A stretch of 49,786 nt of DNA from Azospirillum picis. Its GTDB lineage: Bacteria > Pseudomonadota > Alphaproteobacteria > Azospirillales > Azospirillaceae. This document shows positions 7,957-17,700 of the stretch, piece after piece. The stretch lies in the NCBI RefSeq assembly GCF_017876115.1, contig NZ_JAGINO010000038.1, positions 1-49,786 on the forward strand, in the 5' to 3' direction. The notes below the pieces were generated by a model. That model was not told the DNA's origin and did not search any database. It saw only the letters and a program-made list of their open reading frames with translations. The number at the start of each line of letters is the position of its first letter. The stretch's first letter is position 1. The translations under genes were made by a program, and so were the position numbers.

Positions 7957-10900
7957 CTACACTCCGGCCAGCGCCGCCTGCACCGCGTCCATCGCCGCCA
8001 CCCCGCGGGCGAAGGCAGTCTGCGCGGTGCAGGCGAGATCCTGCGCCTCCGCCCGCCGGCCCTCGCGCATGCCGTCCTCCACCGCGCGCATCAGGCCGAC
8101 GAAGGCGGTCAGCCCGAAATGGCTGGCCGCCCCGGCCAGCCGGTGGGCGATGTCCTCGATGTCCTCGTCGGGGGTGTCGGCGGCGGCCAGCCGCGGCAGG
8201 CCATCCTCCGCCGATTCCAGCAGCAGCCCGCGGATGGTGGAGAAGCGCTGGGGGCCGAGCGACCGGATGTAGCGTTCCAGGATCTCCTCGTTCACGTCCT
8301 CCTCGACCACCGGCGGACGGGCGGGCGGGGCGGCGGCCTCCTCGTCCTCGGTCTCGATACCGTCCGTTCCCGTCCGGGCCGCGATGGTGTTGGACAGCAG
8401 GTGCATCAGCCGCTCCGGAAAGATGGGCTTCTCGATCACCGCGTCGATGCCGGCGGTGAGGTAGCGGGCACGGTCGGCGGCGAAGACGTTCGCGGTCACC
8501 GCGACGATCGGCACGGCGGCGCGATCGGGATCGGCGAGCACGCGGATGCGGCGCGCCACCTCCGGACCGTCGATGTCGGGCAGGCGGATGTCCAGCAGCA
8601 CCGCGTCGAAGCGCCGCCTGGCCGCCAGCTCGACCGCCTTCTCGCCGGTTTCCGCCACGGTGATGCGGTGGCCGGCATCCGACAGCAGGCCCAGCGCCAC
8701 CTCGCGGTTGATGGCGTCGTCCTCGACCAGAAGAAGGGCCAGCGACCGCACGCGGCTGATCGGCAGCAGCCATCCCGGCCGGGCCGGCAGGGCCGGCTGC
8801 TCCACCCGCTCCAGCGGAATGGTGACGGTGAAGACGCTGCCCAGACCCACCGCGCTGTCGACGCGGATGCTGCCGGTCATGGCGTCCAGCAGGTGGCGGA
8901 CGATGGCCAGCCCGAGCCCGCTCCCGCCGAAGCGCCGTGCGATGGTGGCATCGGCCTGCTCCAGCTTCTCGAAGATCGCCGCACGGCGCTCCGGCGGCAC
9001 GCCGATGCCGGTGTCGCGCACGGCCAGCCGCAGCATCTCTCCGGACGCGGACTGTTCCGGAGCCGCTTCGATGTCGACGCGCAGGTCGACGCCGCCACGC
9101 TCGGTGAACTTCACGGCATTGCCGATCAGGTTCACCAGGATCTGGCGCAGCCGCTGGCGGTCGATCACCACCTGCTCCGGAACGTCGGGGGCGATGGCGA
9201 GATCGAGGGCGATGCCCTTCTCGTTCGCCAGCCCCTCGACCGTCGCCAGAACCTCCTCCAGCACCGGCAGCAGGGCGCAGGGCGCAGGGTCGAGGTCGAG
9301 CTTGCCGTCCTCGATCTTGCGCAGGTCGAGGATGTCGTTGACCTGGTCGAGCAGCCCGTGGCCGCATCGCATGATCGACTGGGCGTAGCGCCGCTCGCCG
9401 GCCTCGAGCCGGCCGGTCAGCAGCAGCCGGCACAGGCCGAGGATGCCGTTCAGCGGCGTGCGCATCTCGTGGCTGACGGTGGCGAGGAACTCGGTCTTGG
9501 CGGCGTCGGCCCGCTCCGCCCGCTCCTTCGCCTGGCGCAGCTCCTCGCGGGCGCGGCGCGACGCGGTGACGTCGTTGGCGACGCAGATGATGCGGCAGCG
9601 GCCGTCGCCGGACCATTCGAAGGGGTGGCGCTGCAGGGCGAACACCGCGGTTTCGCCATTGCGGGTCAGCGCCAGTTCCTCCACCCCGAGCGAGCGCATG
9701 GCACCCGGATCGCCGCCGGCCAGCGCCCGTCCGGCCTCCGGCCCCAGCACCTCGGCCAGCGGCCGGTCCTCGATGTCGGCGCGCCGAGTGCCGAAACGAT
9801 CCTCGGCCGCGCGGTTCCACAGCACCACCCGCCCGCTGTCGCCCTCCAGCACGTAGAGCACGCTCGGCACATTGTCGATGACGGCATCCAGGAAAGCCCG
9901 GGTCCGGCGCAGCAGATCCTCCGCCTCGCGGCGGCGCGTAATGTCGACGACCGAGCTCAGCAGCACCTCCTCGCCCTGGAACTCGAACGAGATGCCGGAC
10001 AGCAGGCCCCACAGGCGCCGGCCGGATTCGGTGACCAGCTCCGTCTCGACGTCGAGGGCCAGGCCGCTGCCGAAGACGTCGCGCACGAACGCCTCGCGCG
10101 CCGCCGGGGCATGCCAGACGCTGGCGGCGGGCCGTCCCAGCAGGTCCGCGGCATCGGCCACCTCGAAGAGGTCGGCGGCCCGCCGGTTGACGAAGCGGAT
10201 CTGCCCGTCGGCGCGGCCGGAGATGACCAGCGGCACCGGCGCGGCCTCCAGCACCGTGCGCAGCCACTGCTCGTTGCGGCTGAGCGCCGCGCTCTTGTCC
10301 TCGGTCTCCTGGATGTAGAAACGCAGCGCCCTGGCCAGTTCACCGATCTCGTCGGCACCGGTGGCGGGCACCTCGGCGCGGCCGCCGCCGGTGCGGTCGC
10401 GGATCGCCTCGCTCACCGCCCACAACCGCGCCAGCACCTTGCGCCTGACATACAGCACCGACAGCACGATCCCCAGCACCACCACCCCGGACGAGGCGAA
10501 GAACAGGCGGGTGTAGATGGTGGACACCTCAATCACCTGCTGGCGGCTCTCCTCCGCCGCCTTCGTCTGTTCGACGAAGATGCCGGTGTTGAGGCCGGTG
10601 TTGACCAGCGACACCTGGTTGGCGCGGTCCACCAGTCCGGTCAGCGCCTCCGACGCCTGCAGGTCGGCCTGGCGCTGTCCGAAGACGGAACGGTCGCCCT
10701 CCACCACCGCCCGCATGCCCTCGGTCAATCGGGCCAGCCGCTCCGCCACCTCCTCTCCGGCGGCGCTACCGCCGGGAAGCGTTTCCGCCAGGGTCTGGAG
10801 CTGCGCCGCCGCCGCCTCGGCCAGCCGCGTCAGGGCGAAGCTGTTTTCCACCTGATGGACCGAGGCGACCAGGAACAGCAGCCGCTCCGCCCGTGCGAGC

Positions 10901-11439
10901 CAGCGCTGGATGGACGCATCCTCCACCGCGCGCAGGCCCGTCTCGCCCAGCGCATCGGCCATCCGGCGGACGTCACGGTCGCGGTCCGCCAGCGCGCGGC
11001 GGGCGGCGATGCGGACGGAAACCGTGCGGTCGATGGCATCGCGCAGCCGCAGGATCTCGTCGCGCTGCTGCTTCAGCCCGACGATCCTGGGCGCTTGGCG
11101 CCCGTCGGAGACCTCCATCTCGGCCAGCAACCGGTCATAGCCGTTGAGCTGGTCGGATAGGCCCTGGTTGATCGTCTCGCGTCCGAAATTATCGTTGGAC
11201 AGAGCCAGTTGTTCCAGGGTCCGCATGATGCGTTGGTGCTGGCGTTCCAGCTTGGCCGACGCGACGACCGCCGGAAACTGCTCGGACGTCACCTTGGTGA
11301 TACCGGCATGCAGCCCGTCGAAGGCGATGTAGGCGCCGAGCCCGATCAGGCAGGCGACCAGCCCGTTGAAGGCCAGGGCGCCGAACAGCCGGGCACCGAC
11401 GCCGATCCTCACCACGCCCGCCCTGTTGCCGCCAGCCAT
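7957..11439 (-). CDS. Membrane hybrid sensor histidine kinase (TM-sensor-TM-HAMP-PAS-PAS-HK-REC-Hpt)
   Basis: A 1160-residue inner-membrane hybrid kinase. TM1 at about 17-39 and TM2 near 312-333 flank a helical periplasmic sensor of the TorS kind. HAMP and two PAS domains follow (about 380-620). HisKA has its phosphorylated His at 657 in ATVSHEMRTP, with a full HATPase domain after it. The receiver phospho-acceptor is Asp950 (LLDIRLPDIDG) and the C-terminal Hpt has His1099 (AHRLAGAASHFG). This is a complete unorthodox phosphorelay with no response regulator gene beside it. The ATG at 11439 was chosen because the longer frame runs through the divergent gene; its ribosome-binding site is weak. 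The divergent neighbour encodes a periplasmic binding protein that could present ligand to the sensor domain. Confidence 0.9.
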   Translation of the reverse strand: MAGGNRAGVVRIGVGARLFGALAFNGLVACLIGLGAYIAFDGLHAGITKVTSEQFPAVVASAKLERQHQRIMRTLEQLALSNDNFGRETINQGLSDQLNGYDRLLAEMEVSDGRQAPRIVGLKQQRDEILRLRDAIDRTVSVRIAARRALADRDRDVRRMADALGETGLRAVEDASIQRWLARAERLLFLVASVHQVENSFALTRLAEAAAAQLQTLAETLPGGSAAGEEVAERLARLTEGMRAVVEGDRSVFGQRQADLQASEALTGLVDRANQVSLVNTGLNTGIFVEQTKAAEESRQQVIEVSTIYTRLFFASSGVVVLGIVLSVLYVRRKVLARLWAVSEAIRDRTGGGRAEVPATGADEIGELARALRFYIQETEDKSAALSRNEQWLRTVLEAAPVPLVISGRADGQIRFVNRRAADLFEVADAADLLGRPAASVWHAPAAREAFVRDVFGSGLALDVETELVTESGRRLWGLLSGISFEFQGEEVLLSSVVDITRRREAEDLLRRTRAFLDAVIDNVPSVLYVLEGDSGRVVLWNRAAEDRFGTRRADIEDRPLAEVLGPEAGRALAGGDPGAMRSLGVEELALTRNGETAVFALQRHPFEWSGDGRCRIICVANDVTASRRAREELRQAKERAERADAAKTEFLATVSHEMRTPLNGILGLCRLLLTGRLEAGERRYAQSIMRCGHGLLDQVNDILDLRKIEDGKLDLDPAPCALLPVLEEVLATVEGLANEKGIALDLAIAPDVPEQVVIDRQRLRQILVNLIGNAVKFTERGGVDLRVDIEAAPEQSASGEMLRLAVRDTGIGVPPERRAAIFEKLEQADATIARRFGGSGLGLAIVRHLLDAMTGSIRVDSAVGLGSVFTVTIPLERVEQPALPARPGWLLPISRVRSLALLLVEDDAINREVALGLLSDAGHRITVAETGEKAVELAARRRFDAVLLDIRLPDIDGPEVARRIRVLADPDRAAVPIVAVTANVFAADRARYLTAGIDAVIEKPIFPERLMHLLSNTIAARTGTDGIETEDEEAAAPPARPPVVEEDVNEEILERYIRSLGPQRFSTIRGLLLESAEDGLPRLAAADTPDEDIEDIAHRLAGAASHFGLTAFVGLMRAVEDGMREGRRAEAQDLACTAQTAFARGVAAMDAVQAALAGV

Positions 11440-11559
11440 TCCGCTTCCGTACCTCGCCGATCCGGTTCCCGGCCGTTTGCGGGACACCGTGCACAGCGTA
11501 TCATAGCGCCGCCGCCGGATAAGGGGCGGGATAAGGTCGGGGCGGGGAAAGGTGCGGGT

Positions 11560-12645
11560 ATGGGAATGAAGCCGGTCGTCGCCGGATTGGCGCTGCTGCT
11601 GGTCCTGGGCGGGACCGTGCCGGTGGTGCATGCCGACATGGTGACGGCAGCCGAACCGGCGTCCGACCGCCCGGTCCTGTCGGAGATCGAGCGGCGGGGC
11701 GTCGTGCGCTGCGGCGTGTCCTTCAATCCCGGCTTCGCCGCCAACGACGATGCCGGCCGGCCCGTGGGCTTCATGGTCGACCTGTGCCGGGCGCTGGCCG
11801 CCGCGGTGCTGGGCAAGGCCGACGCCATCGAGATCCGCCGCCTGTCGAAACCGCAGGAGTTCGCGGCCGTCGCCGCCGGCGAAGTCGACGTCTCCTTCGC
11901 CCAAACCTCCTGGACGATGACGCGCGATGCCGCCTACGCCGTCGATTTCGGGCCCCCGGTGTTCCACGACGTCCAGGGCATCGCCGCGTGGCGCCGTCCA
12001 GGCGGCGGCTCGGCGCTGGAGGGCGGAGAGCTGACGGTCTGCGTGCCGGCGGGAACGACCACCCAGACGACGATGGAGGCACTGGCCGGAGGCGGGAAGC
12101 GGATATGGCGGCTGCGGAGCTTTCCCGGCTGGCCCGACGCGCTGGAGGCTTTTCTCGGCCGTGACTGTAACGCCATCAGCGCCGACCGTGCCATGCTGAC
12201 CACGGCGCTGCATGCGCTCGATGCGTCCCGCAACCCGCAGGGACAGTTTCCAGCCAATTCCCTGGAGATCACCGACGCGCCGGCGGCGGCGCGTGAACCG
12301 ATCGCCCCGCTGACGCCCAACAGCGACCGGATGTGGATGGCGGCGGTGCGCTGGACCATCTATGCGCTGATCCTGGCCGACGACGCCGGCGTTACCGGCT
12401 CCAACGCCAATTTCCAGCGCATCACCGGCAGCAGCGAGATACGCCGCCTGCTGTCCGGCCTGCCCGACGTGGCGGCGAAAGCGGGCCTGCGCCCGGACTG
12501 GGCCTATCAGGCGATCGTCCAAGTCGGCAACTACGGCGAGATCTTCGAGCGCAACCTCGGCGCCCGTTCGCCCTACAAGCTGGACCGCGGTTCCAACCGG
12601 CCCTGGACGCAGGGCGGATTGCTGTACGTTCCGGTCTTCCAGTAG
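11560..12645 (+). CDS. Orphan periplasmic amino-acid-type substrate-binding protein
   Basis: A 361-residue secreted protein of the AapJ/general-amino-acid ABC binding family. It has a signal peptide (about 1-24, ending VHA), then the family's typical openings: LSEIERRGVVRCGV, GRPVGFMVDLCRALAAAVLG, and later GLRPDWAYQAIVQVGNYGEIFERNLG. The start at 11560 has GAAAGG about seven bases upstream. No permease or ATPase gene lies nearby; the next gene is a separate MFS transporter, and 120 bp upstream the hybrid kinase is divergent. The arrangement suggests a sensory binding protein for that kinase rather than part of a transporter, which is inference. Confidence 0.85.
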   Translation: MGMKPVVAGLALLLVLGGTVPVVHADMVTAAEPASDRPVLSEIERRGVVRCGVSFNPGFAANDDAGRPVGFMVDLCRALAAAVLGKADAIEIRRLSKPQEFAAVAAGEVDVSFAQTSWTMTRDAAYAVDFGPPVFHDVQGIAAWRRPGGGSALEGGELTVCVPAGTTTQTTMEALAGGGKRIWRLRSFPGWPDALEAFLGRDCNAISADRAMLTTALHALDASRNPQGQFPANSLEITDAPAAAREPIAPLTPNSDRMWMAAVRWTIYALILADDAGVTGSNANFQRITGSSEIRRLLSGLPDVAAKAGLRPDWAYQAIVQVGNYGEIFERNLGARSPYKLDRGSNRPWTQGGLLYVPVFQ

Positions 12646-12723
12646 CCGACGGGCATCCCGGCGCCGGGCGCCGCCGAAACCCGCACAAAAGATTAGTGTA
12701 CTTGGGTACCGTGGGCCTCGCGA

Positions 12724-12741
12724 CCCCGACCATGGTCGGGG
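12724..12741. repeat. 18-bp perfect palindrome upstream of the MHS transporter gene
   Basis: CCCCGACCATGGTCGGGG is fully self-complementary. It lies 80 bp after the binding-protein stop codon and 139 bp before the transporter start. It could be the terminator stem of the former or an operator for the latter. The following 60 bp are AT-rich and contain a weak AGCTCA/TGAGCT pair (12762-12767, 12787-12792), consistent with a promoter. Confidence 0.55.
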
Positions 12742-12880
12742 GTGACCAAAACAGTTTGTATAGCTCACAATCTGTTTCATAAATTATGAGCTGCGCCCGG
12801 TCACCTGTCCGACCGTCCGGCGCCGCTCGCCAAAAGATCCCCACCGGAAAATCGACCATTCACTTGGGAGGGTGAAGACA

Positions 12881-14599
12881 ATGGCCTATGCGGCTTCGAC
12901 GGCGGATGCCGTCCGACCGATGACGGGTGAGGAGAAGAAGGTCATCTTCGCATCGTCGCTCGGGACCGTGTTCGAGTGGTACGATTTCTATCTGTACGGT
13001 TCTCTCAGCGCCGTGATCGCCGCGCAGTTCTTCTCGGGCGTCAACCCGACGGCGGGCTTCATCTTCGCCCTGATGGCCTTCGCCGCCGGCTTCGCCGTCC
13101 GGCCGTTCGGCGCGCTGGTCTTCGGGCGGCTCGGCGACATGATCGGCCGCAAGTACACCTTCCTCGTCACCATCCTGATCATGGGCCTGTCGACCTTCAT
13201 CGTCGGCATCCTTCCCAACTATGCGTCGATCGGCATCACCGCCCCGATCATCCTGATCGCCCTGCGCCTGCTGCAGGGACTGGCGCTGGGCGGCGAGTAT
13301 GGCGGCGCCGCCACCTACGTGGCCGAGCATGCCCCGCATGGCCGGCGCGGCAACTACACGTCCTGGATCCAGACGACCGCGACGCTGGGCCTGTTCCTGT
13401 CGCTGCTGGTCATCCTGGGCTGCCGCGTGGCGCTGTCACCCGAAGCCTTCAACGACTGGGGCTGGCGCATCCCGTTCCTGATCTCCATCGTGCTGCTCGG
13501 CATCTCGGTCTGGATCCGGTTGATGCTCAACGAATCGCCGGCCTTCAAGCGCATGAAGGACGAGGGCAAGCATTCCAAGGCACCGCTGACCGAATCCTTC
13601 GGCGAGTGGAAGAACCTGAAGATCGTCCTGCTCGCCCTGTTCGGCCTCGTCGCCGGCCAGGCGGTGGTCTGGTACACCGGGCAGTTCTATTCGCTGTTCT
13701 TCCTGACCCAGACGCTGAAGGTGGATGCCCAGACGGCCAACCTGATGATCGCGGCGGCCCTGCTGATCGGCACCCCCTTCTTCGTGATCTTCGGTACGCT
13801 TGCCGACAGGATCGGCCGCAAGCCGATCATCATGGCCGGTCTGCTGCTGGCCTGCCTGACCTATTTCCCGCTGTTCAAGGGCATCACCCACTACGCCAAC
13901 CCGGCGCTGGAGGAAGCCATCGCCACTGCCCCGGTGGTGGTGGTCGCCGATCCCAACGAGTGCTCGTTCCAGTTCAACCCGGTCGGCACCAGCCAGTTCA
14001 CCAGCTCCTGCGACATCGCCAAGAGCGCCCTGGTGAAGCGCGGCATCCCCTACACCAACGAAGCCGCCCCCGCCGGCACCGTCGCCTCGATCAAGGTCGG
14101 CAGCACGGTCATCCCCGGCTATTCCGCGGCGCCGCAGGTCAATTCCACCGTGTCGCTGGGCCATGCCCCGGCCACCGCCCCCGCCACCCCGACCGACGCC
14201 AAGAGCGCCGGCGCCGCCTTCGACAAGGGGCTGGGCGATGCGCTGAAGACCGCCAACTATCCGGCCAAGGCCGATCCGGCCCGCATCGACACGGTGATGG
14301 TCGTCGCGCTGCTGACGGTGCTGGTCATCTACGTGACCATGGTCTACGGCCCGATCGCCGCCATGCTGGTGGAGATGTTCCCGACCCGCATCCGCTACAC
14401 CTCGATGTCCCTGCCCTACCACATCGGCAACGGCTGGTTCGGCGGCTTCCTGCCGACCACCTCCTTCGCCATCGTGGCGGCGACCGGCGACATATACTCC
14501 GGCCTCTGGTACCCGATCGTCATCGCCGCCGCGACGCTGGTGATCGGCCTCCTGTTCGTCCGCGAAACTAAGGACGTGGACATCTACCAACACGATTGA
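12881..14599 (+). CDS. MHS-family MFS transporter with a long periplasmic insertion
   Basis: A 572-residue proton-coupled carrier of the metabolite:H+ symporter subfamily (ProP/KgtP/ShiA type), marked by SLGTVFEWYDFYLYG at TM1, GRLGDMIGRKYTF after TM2 and GGEYGGAATYVAEHAP. Ordinary members have about 430 residues; here about 120 extra residues (about 345-465) sit between TM9 and TM10. By topology they should be periplasmic, and they contain two Cys (NECSFQF, SSCDIA) that could form a disulfide. I start at the ATG 12881 with GGGAGG upstream; a GTG at 12872 overlaps that ribosome-binding site. The downstream CrbS/CrbR-like pair, known for acetate control, hints at a short organic-acid substrate. 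Confidence 0.88.
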   Translation: MAYAASTADAVRPMTGEEKKVIFASSLGTVFEWYDFYLYGSLSAVIAAQFFSGVNPTAGFIFALMAFAAGFAVRPFGALVFGRLGDMIGRKYTFLVTILIMGLSTFIVGILPNYASIGITAPIILIALRLLQGLALGGEYGGAATYVAEHAPHGRRGNYTSWIQTTATLGLFLSLLVILGCRVALSPEAFNDWGWRIPFLISIVLLGISVWIRLMLNESPAFKRMKDEGKHSKAPLTESFGEWKNLKIVLLALFGLVAGQAVVWYTGQFYSLFFLTQTLKVDAQTANLMIAAALLIGTPFFVIFGTLADRIGRKPIIMAGLLLACLTYFPLFKGITHYANPALEEAIATAPVVVVADPNECSFQFNPVGTSQFTSSCDIAKSALVKRGIPYTNEAAPAGTVASIKVGSTVIPGYSAAPQVNSTVSLGHAPATAPATPTDAKSAGAAFDKGLGDALKTANYPAKADPARIDTVMVVALLTVLVIYVTMVYGPIAAMLVEMFPTRIRYTSMSLPYHIGNGWFGGFLPTTSFAIVAATGDIYSGLWYPIVIAAATLVIGLLFVRETKDVDIYQHD

Positions 14600-14638
14600 G
14601 ACGCGTATCGCTCGAGCGGCTGGGTCGCACATGATGGA

Positions 14639-14668
14639 CGGGCGGAGAGGGCCAACCTCCTCCGCCCG
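14639..14668 (+). terminator. Hairpin after the MHS transporter gene
   Basis: CGGGCGGAG (14639-14647) pairs with CTCCGCCCG (14660-14668), and the inner AGG/CCT extend the stem. It lies 40 bp after the transporter stop and before the kinase gene. No long T-run follows. Confidence 0.55.
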
Positions 14669-14780
14669 CTTCGTATGGACCGGCTGCACACCGCCCAACG
14701 CGAACGGGCGGCATCCCCGTCTCTGTGGTAGGCTCGATCGCTCAGGCAGAGAAAATCAAGAACGGGATGCGGAAAGCCCC

Positions 14781-17700
14781 ATGGAAAGCTGGTTCATCCT
14801 GGCCGCGTCACTTGCCTATCTGCTGTCGCTGTTCGCCATCGCATGGTACGGCGACCGCACCAACCCGCATGGAAGCGAACGCCGGACGCCCTGGCTCTAC
14901 GCGCTGAGCTTCGGGGTCTACTGCACATCCTGGACCTTCTACGGCGCCGTCGGGCGGGCGGCGACCGGGGGCTTCTACTTCCTGCCGATCTACATCGGCC
15001 CGATCGTGATGATCGGGCTGGGATGGCCGATCCTGGCCCGCATCGTGCGCGTGGCCAAGTCGGAAAATGTCGTCTCCATTTCCGATTTCCTGTCGGCGCG
15101 CTACGGCAAGAGCCGCGGCCTGGCGGCACTCGTCACCATCGCCGCGGTGATCGGGCTGCTGCCCTACATCGCACTGCAGTTGAAGGCGATCAGCGTCAGC
15201 TTCGAGATCCTCGCCGGCTCTTCGATCGGCGCCGACGTCAACCAGATGCCGGGCGGAACGGCGCTGCTGGCGGCGCTGCTGATGGCCGCCTTCGCCATCC
15301 TGTTCGGCGTGCGCAGCGTGTCGGCCAACGAGCACCATCGCGGACTGATGATGGCGATCGCCGCCGAGTCGGTGGTGAAGCTCGCCGCGGCGCTGGGGGT
15401 CGGCGGCGTCATCGCCTTCGCCATTTTCGGCACCCCCGCCACCTTCTTCGACGCCGCCGCGCGGCATCCCGGCTTCCTGGAGCTGATCCGGCTGGACAGC
15501 ATCGGTGCCGACTGGTGGGTGGCCTGCCTGCTCTCGGGACTGGCGATCCTCTGCCTGCCGCGCCAGTTCCACGTCGCGGTGGTGGAGAACACCCATAGCG
15601 GCGACGTGCGCTCCTCTGCCAGGCTGTTCCCGGCCTATCTGGTCGCCATCAACCTGTTCGTGCTGCCGGTGGCGCTGGCCGGGCTGCTGCTGTTCCCGGA
15701 CGGCACGACCAACGCCGACACCTTCATGGTCTCCATCCCACTGACCCAGGGCTGGCCCTGGCTGGCGCTGGCCGCCTTCATCGGCGGGCTGTCGGCCGCC
15801 ACCAGCATGATCCTGGTGGAGATGGTGGCGCTCAGCACCATGATCTGCAACGACATCGCCGTGCCGCTGCTGATGGCGCTGCGCCCCGGCGACCGGCGGC
15901 TGCGCGACGACCCGGCAGGGATCCTGCTGCTGGTGCGCCGGTCGGCGGTGATCGTCCTGGTCCTGCTGTCCTACGGCTGCTATCGGCTGATCGGCCCGGC
16001 CTTCCCGCTGGCGACCATCGGCATGATGAGCTTCACCGCGGTGGCACAGTTCGCACCGGCGCTGCTCGGCGGGCTGGTCTGGAGCCGCGCCAGCCGCAGC
16101 GGCGCCTTCGCCGGGATCTGCGCCGGCTTCATCGGCTGGGCCTACACCATGCTGCTGCCGTCCTTCGCCGACGCCGGCTGGCTGGCGCCCAGCGCCCTGC
16201 GCGAGGGACCCTTCGGCCTGACCGGCCTGAGCCCGATCGCGCTGGCCGGCATCGCCGGCATCGACCCGCTGACCAACGCCGCGCTGTGGAGCCTGGGACC
16301 GAACCTGCTGCTGTTCGTGCTGGTGTCGCTGCTGACCCGCCCGTCGACGCTGGAGCGCCAGCAGGCCGCCCGCTTCATGAGTCTGCGCCACGCCTCGGAC
16401 GGCGAACCGCACGGGCCGCGCGGCGCGACGCTGGCCGACCTCCACGACCTGGCGGTGCGCTACGTCGGCCAGCCGCGTGCCGATGCCGCCTTCCGCCGCT
16501 TCACCGGGGTGGAGGACGGCGACCTGCAGACCGCCCTGCTGATCCGCACCGACGGCGAGGCGATCCAGTTGACCGAACGGCTGCTTGCCGGCGCCGTCGG
16601 TTCGGCGTCAGCCCGCGTGGTGGTGGCGGGCCTGCTGTCCGACCGCAGGCTGTCGCGCACCGATGCCCGCTCGATCATCGACGAGGCCTCGCGGGCCATC
16701 CTGAAACAGCACGAGCTGTTGCGCGCCACCATCGAGAATGTGCCGCAGGGCATCGCGGTGTTCGACGAGGATTGGCGGGTGGCCACCTGGAACAACCAGT
16801 TCCTGGTGCTGCTGGAGCTTCCCGACGGCTTCGTCCAGGTCGGCACCTCGCTGGAGGAGATCGTCGGCTTGATCGATCGCCGTGGCGAATACGGCCGCAA
16901 CGGCGAGATCGAAACCCTGCTCGCCCGCCGCTCCGATCCGCGCCGGCGCAACAGGCCGGACGTCTACGAGCGGGTCCGTCCCGACGGCACGGTGCTGGAG
17001 ATCGCCACCAACCCGATGCCCGGCCCGAAGCCGGGGGGCGGCGGTTTCGTCGCCGTCTACACCGACGTCACCGAGCGGCACCGTGCCGCCGCCGCCTTGC
17101 GCGAGGCCAACGAGTCGCTGGAACGCCGCATCGGCGAGCGGACCCGCGCCCTCTCCGAGGCCAAGGCCGAGGCCGAACGCGCCAACCGCGGCAAGACCCG
17201 TTTCCTGGCCGCCGCCAGCCACGACCTGCTGCAGCCGCTCCACGCCGCCCGCCTGTTCCTCTCGGCGCTGTCGGAGCGCAACGGCGACACCGCCATCCGG
17301 CAGATCGACGCCTCGTTGCGCTCGGTGGAGCAGATCCTCGGCGACCTGCTGGACGTCTCGAAGATCGACAGCGGTGTGGTCAAGCCGAACCCGGTGCCGA
17401 TGCGCATCGACGAACTGCTGAAGCCGCTGGGCGAGGAGTTCACCGTGCTGGCAAGCCGACACGGGCTGGGGCTGCGGGTCGTGGAGTGTTCGGCGACGGT
17501 GCGCAGCGACCCGACCCTCCTTCGCCGCATCCTGCAGAACTATCTCGCCAACGCGGTGCGCTACACCCGCACCGGACGCATCCTGCTGGGCTGCCGGCGC
17601 CGCGGCGCCTTCCTGTCGATCGAGGTGTGGGACACCGGCCCCGGCATCCCCGAGCACAAGGTGCCGGAAATCTTCATGGAGTTCCGCCAGCTCGACAACG

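Noticed and set aside
7159..11160. Very long plus-strand open frame (about 1333 codons) opposite the hybrid kinase gene
   Set aside because: It mirrors the kinase gene on the other strand, has Gln/Arg/His-rich shadow composition and no domain; the minus-strand frame has clear kinase motifs.
11440..12780. N-terminal extension of the hybrid kinase frame upstream of 11439
   Set aside because: The extension is antisense to the periplasmic binding-protein gene and has no family-like sequence.
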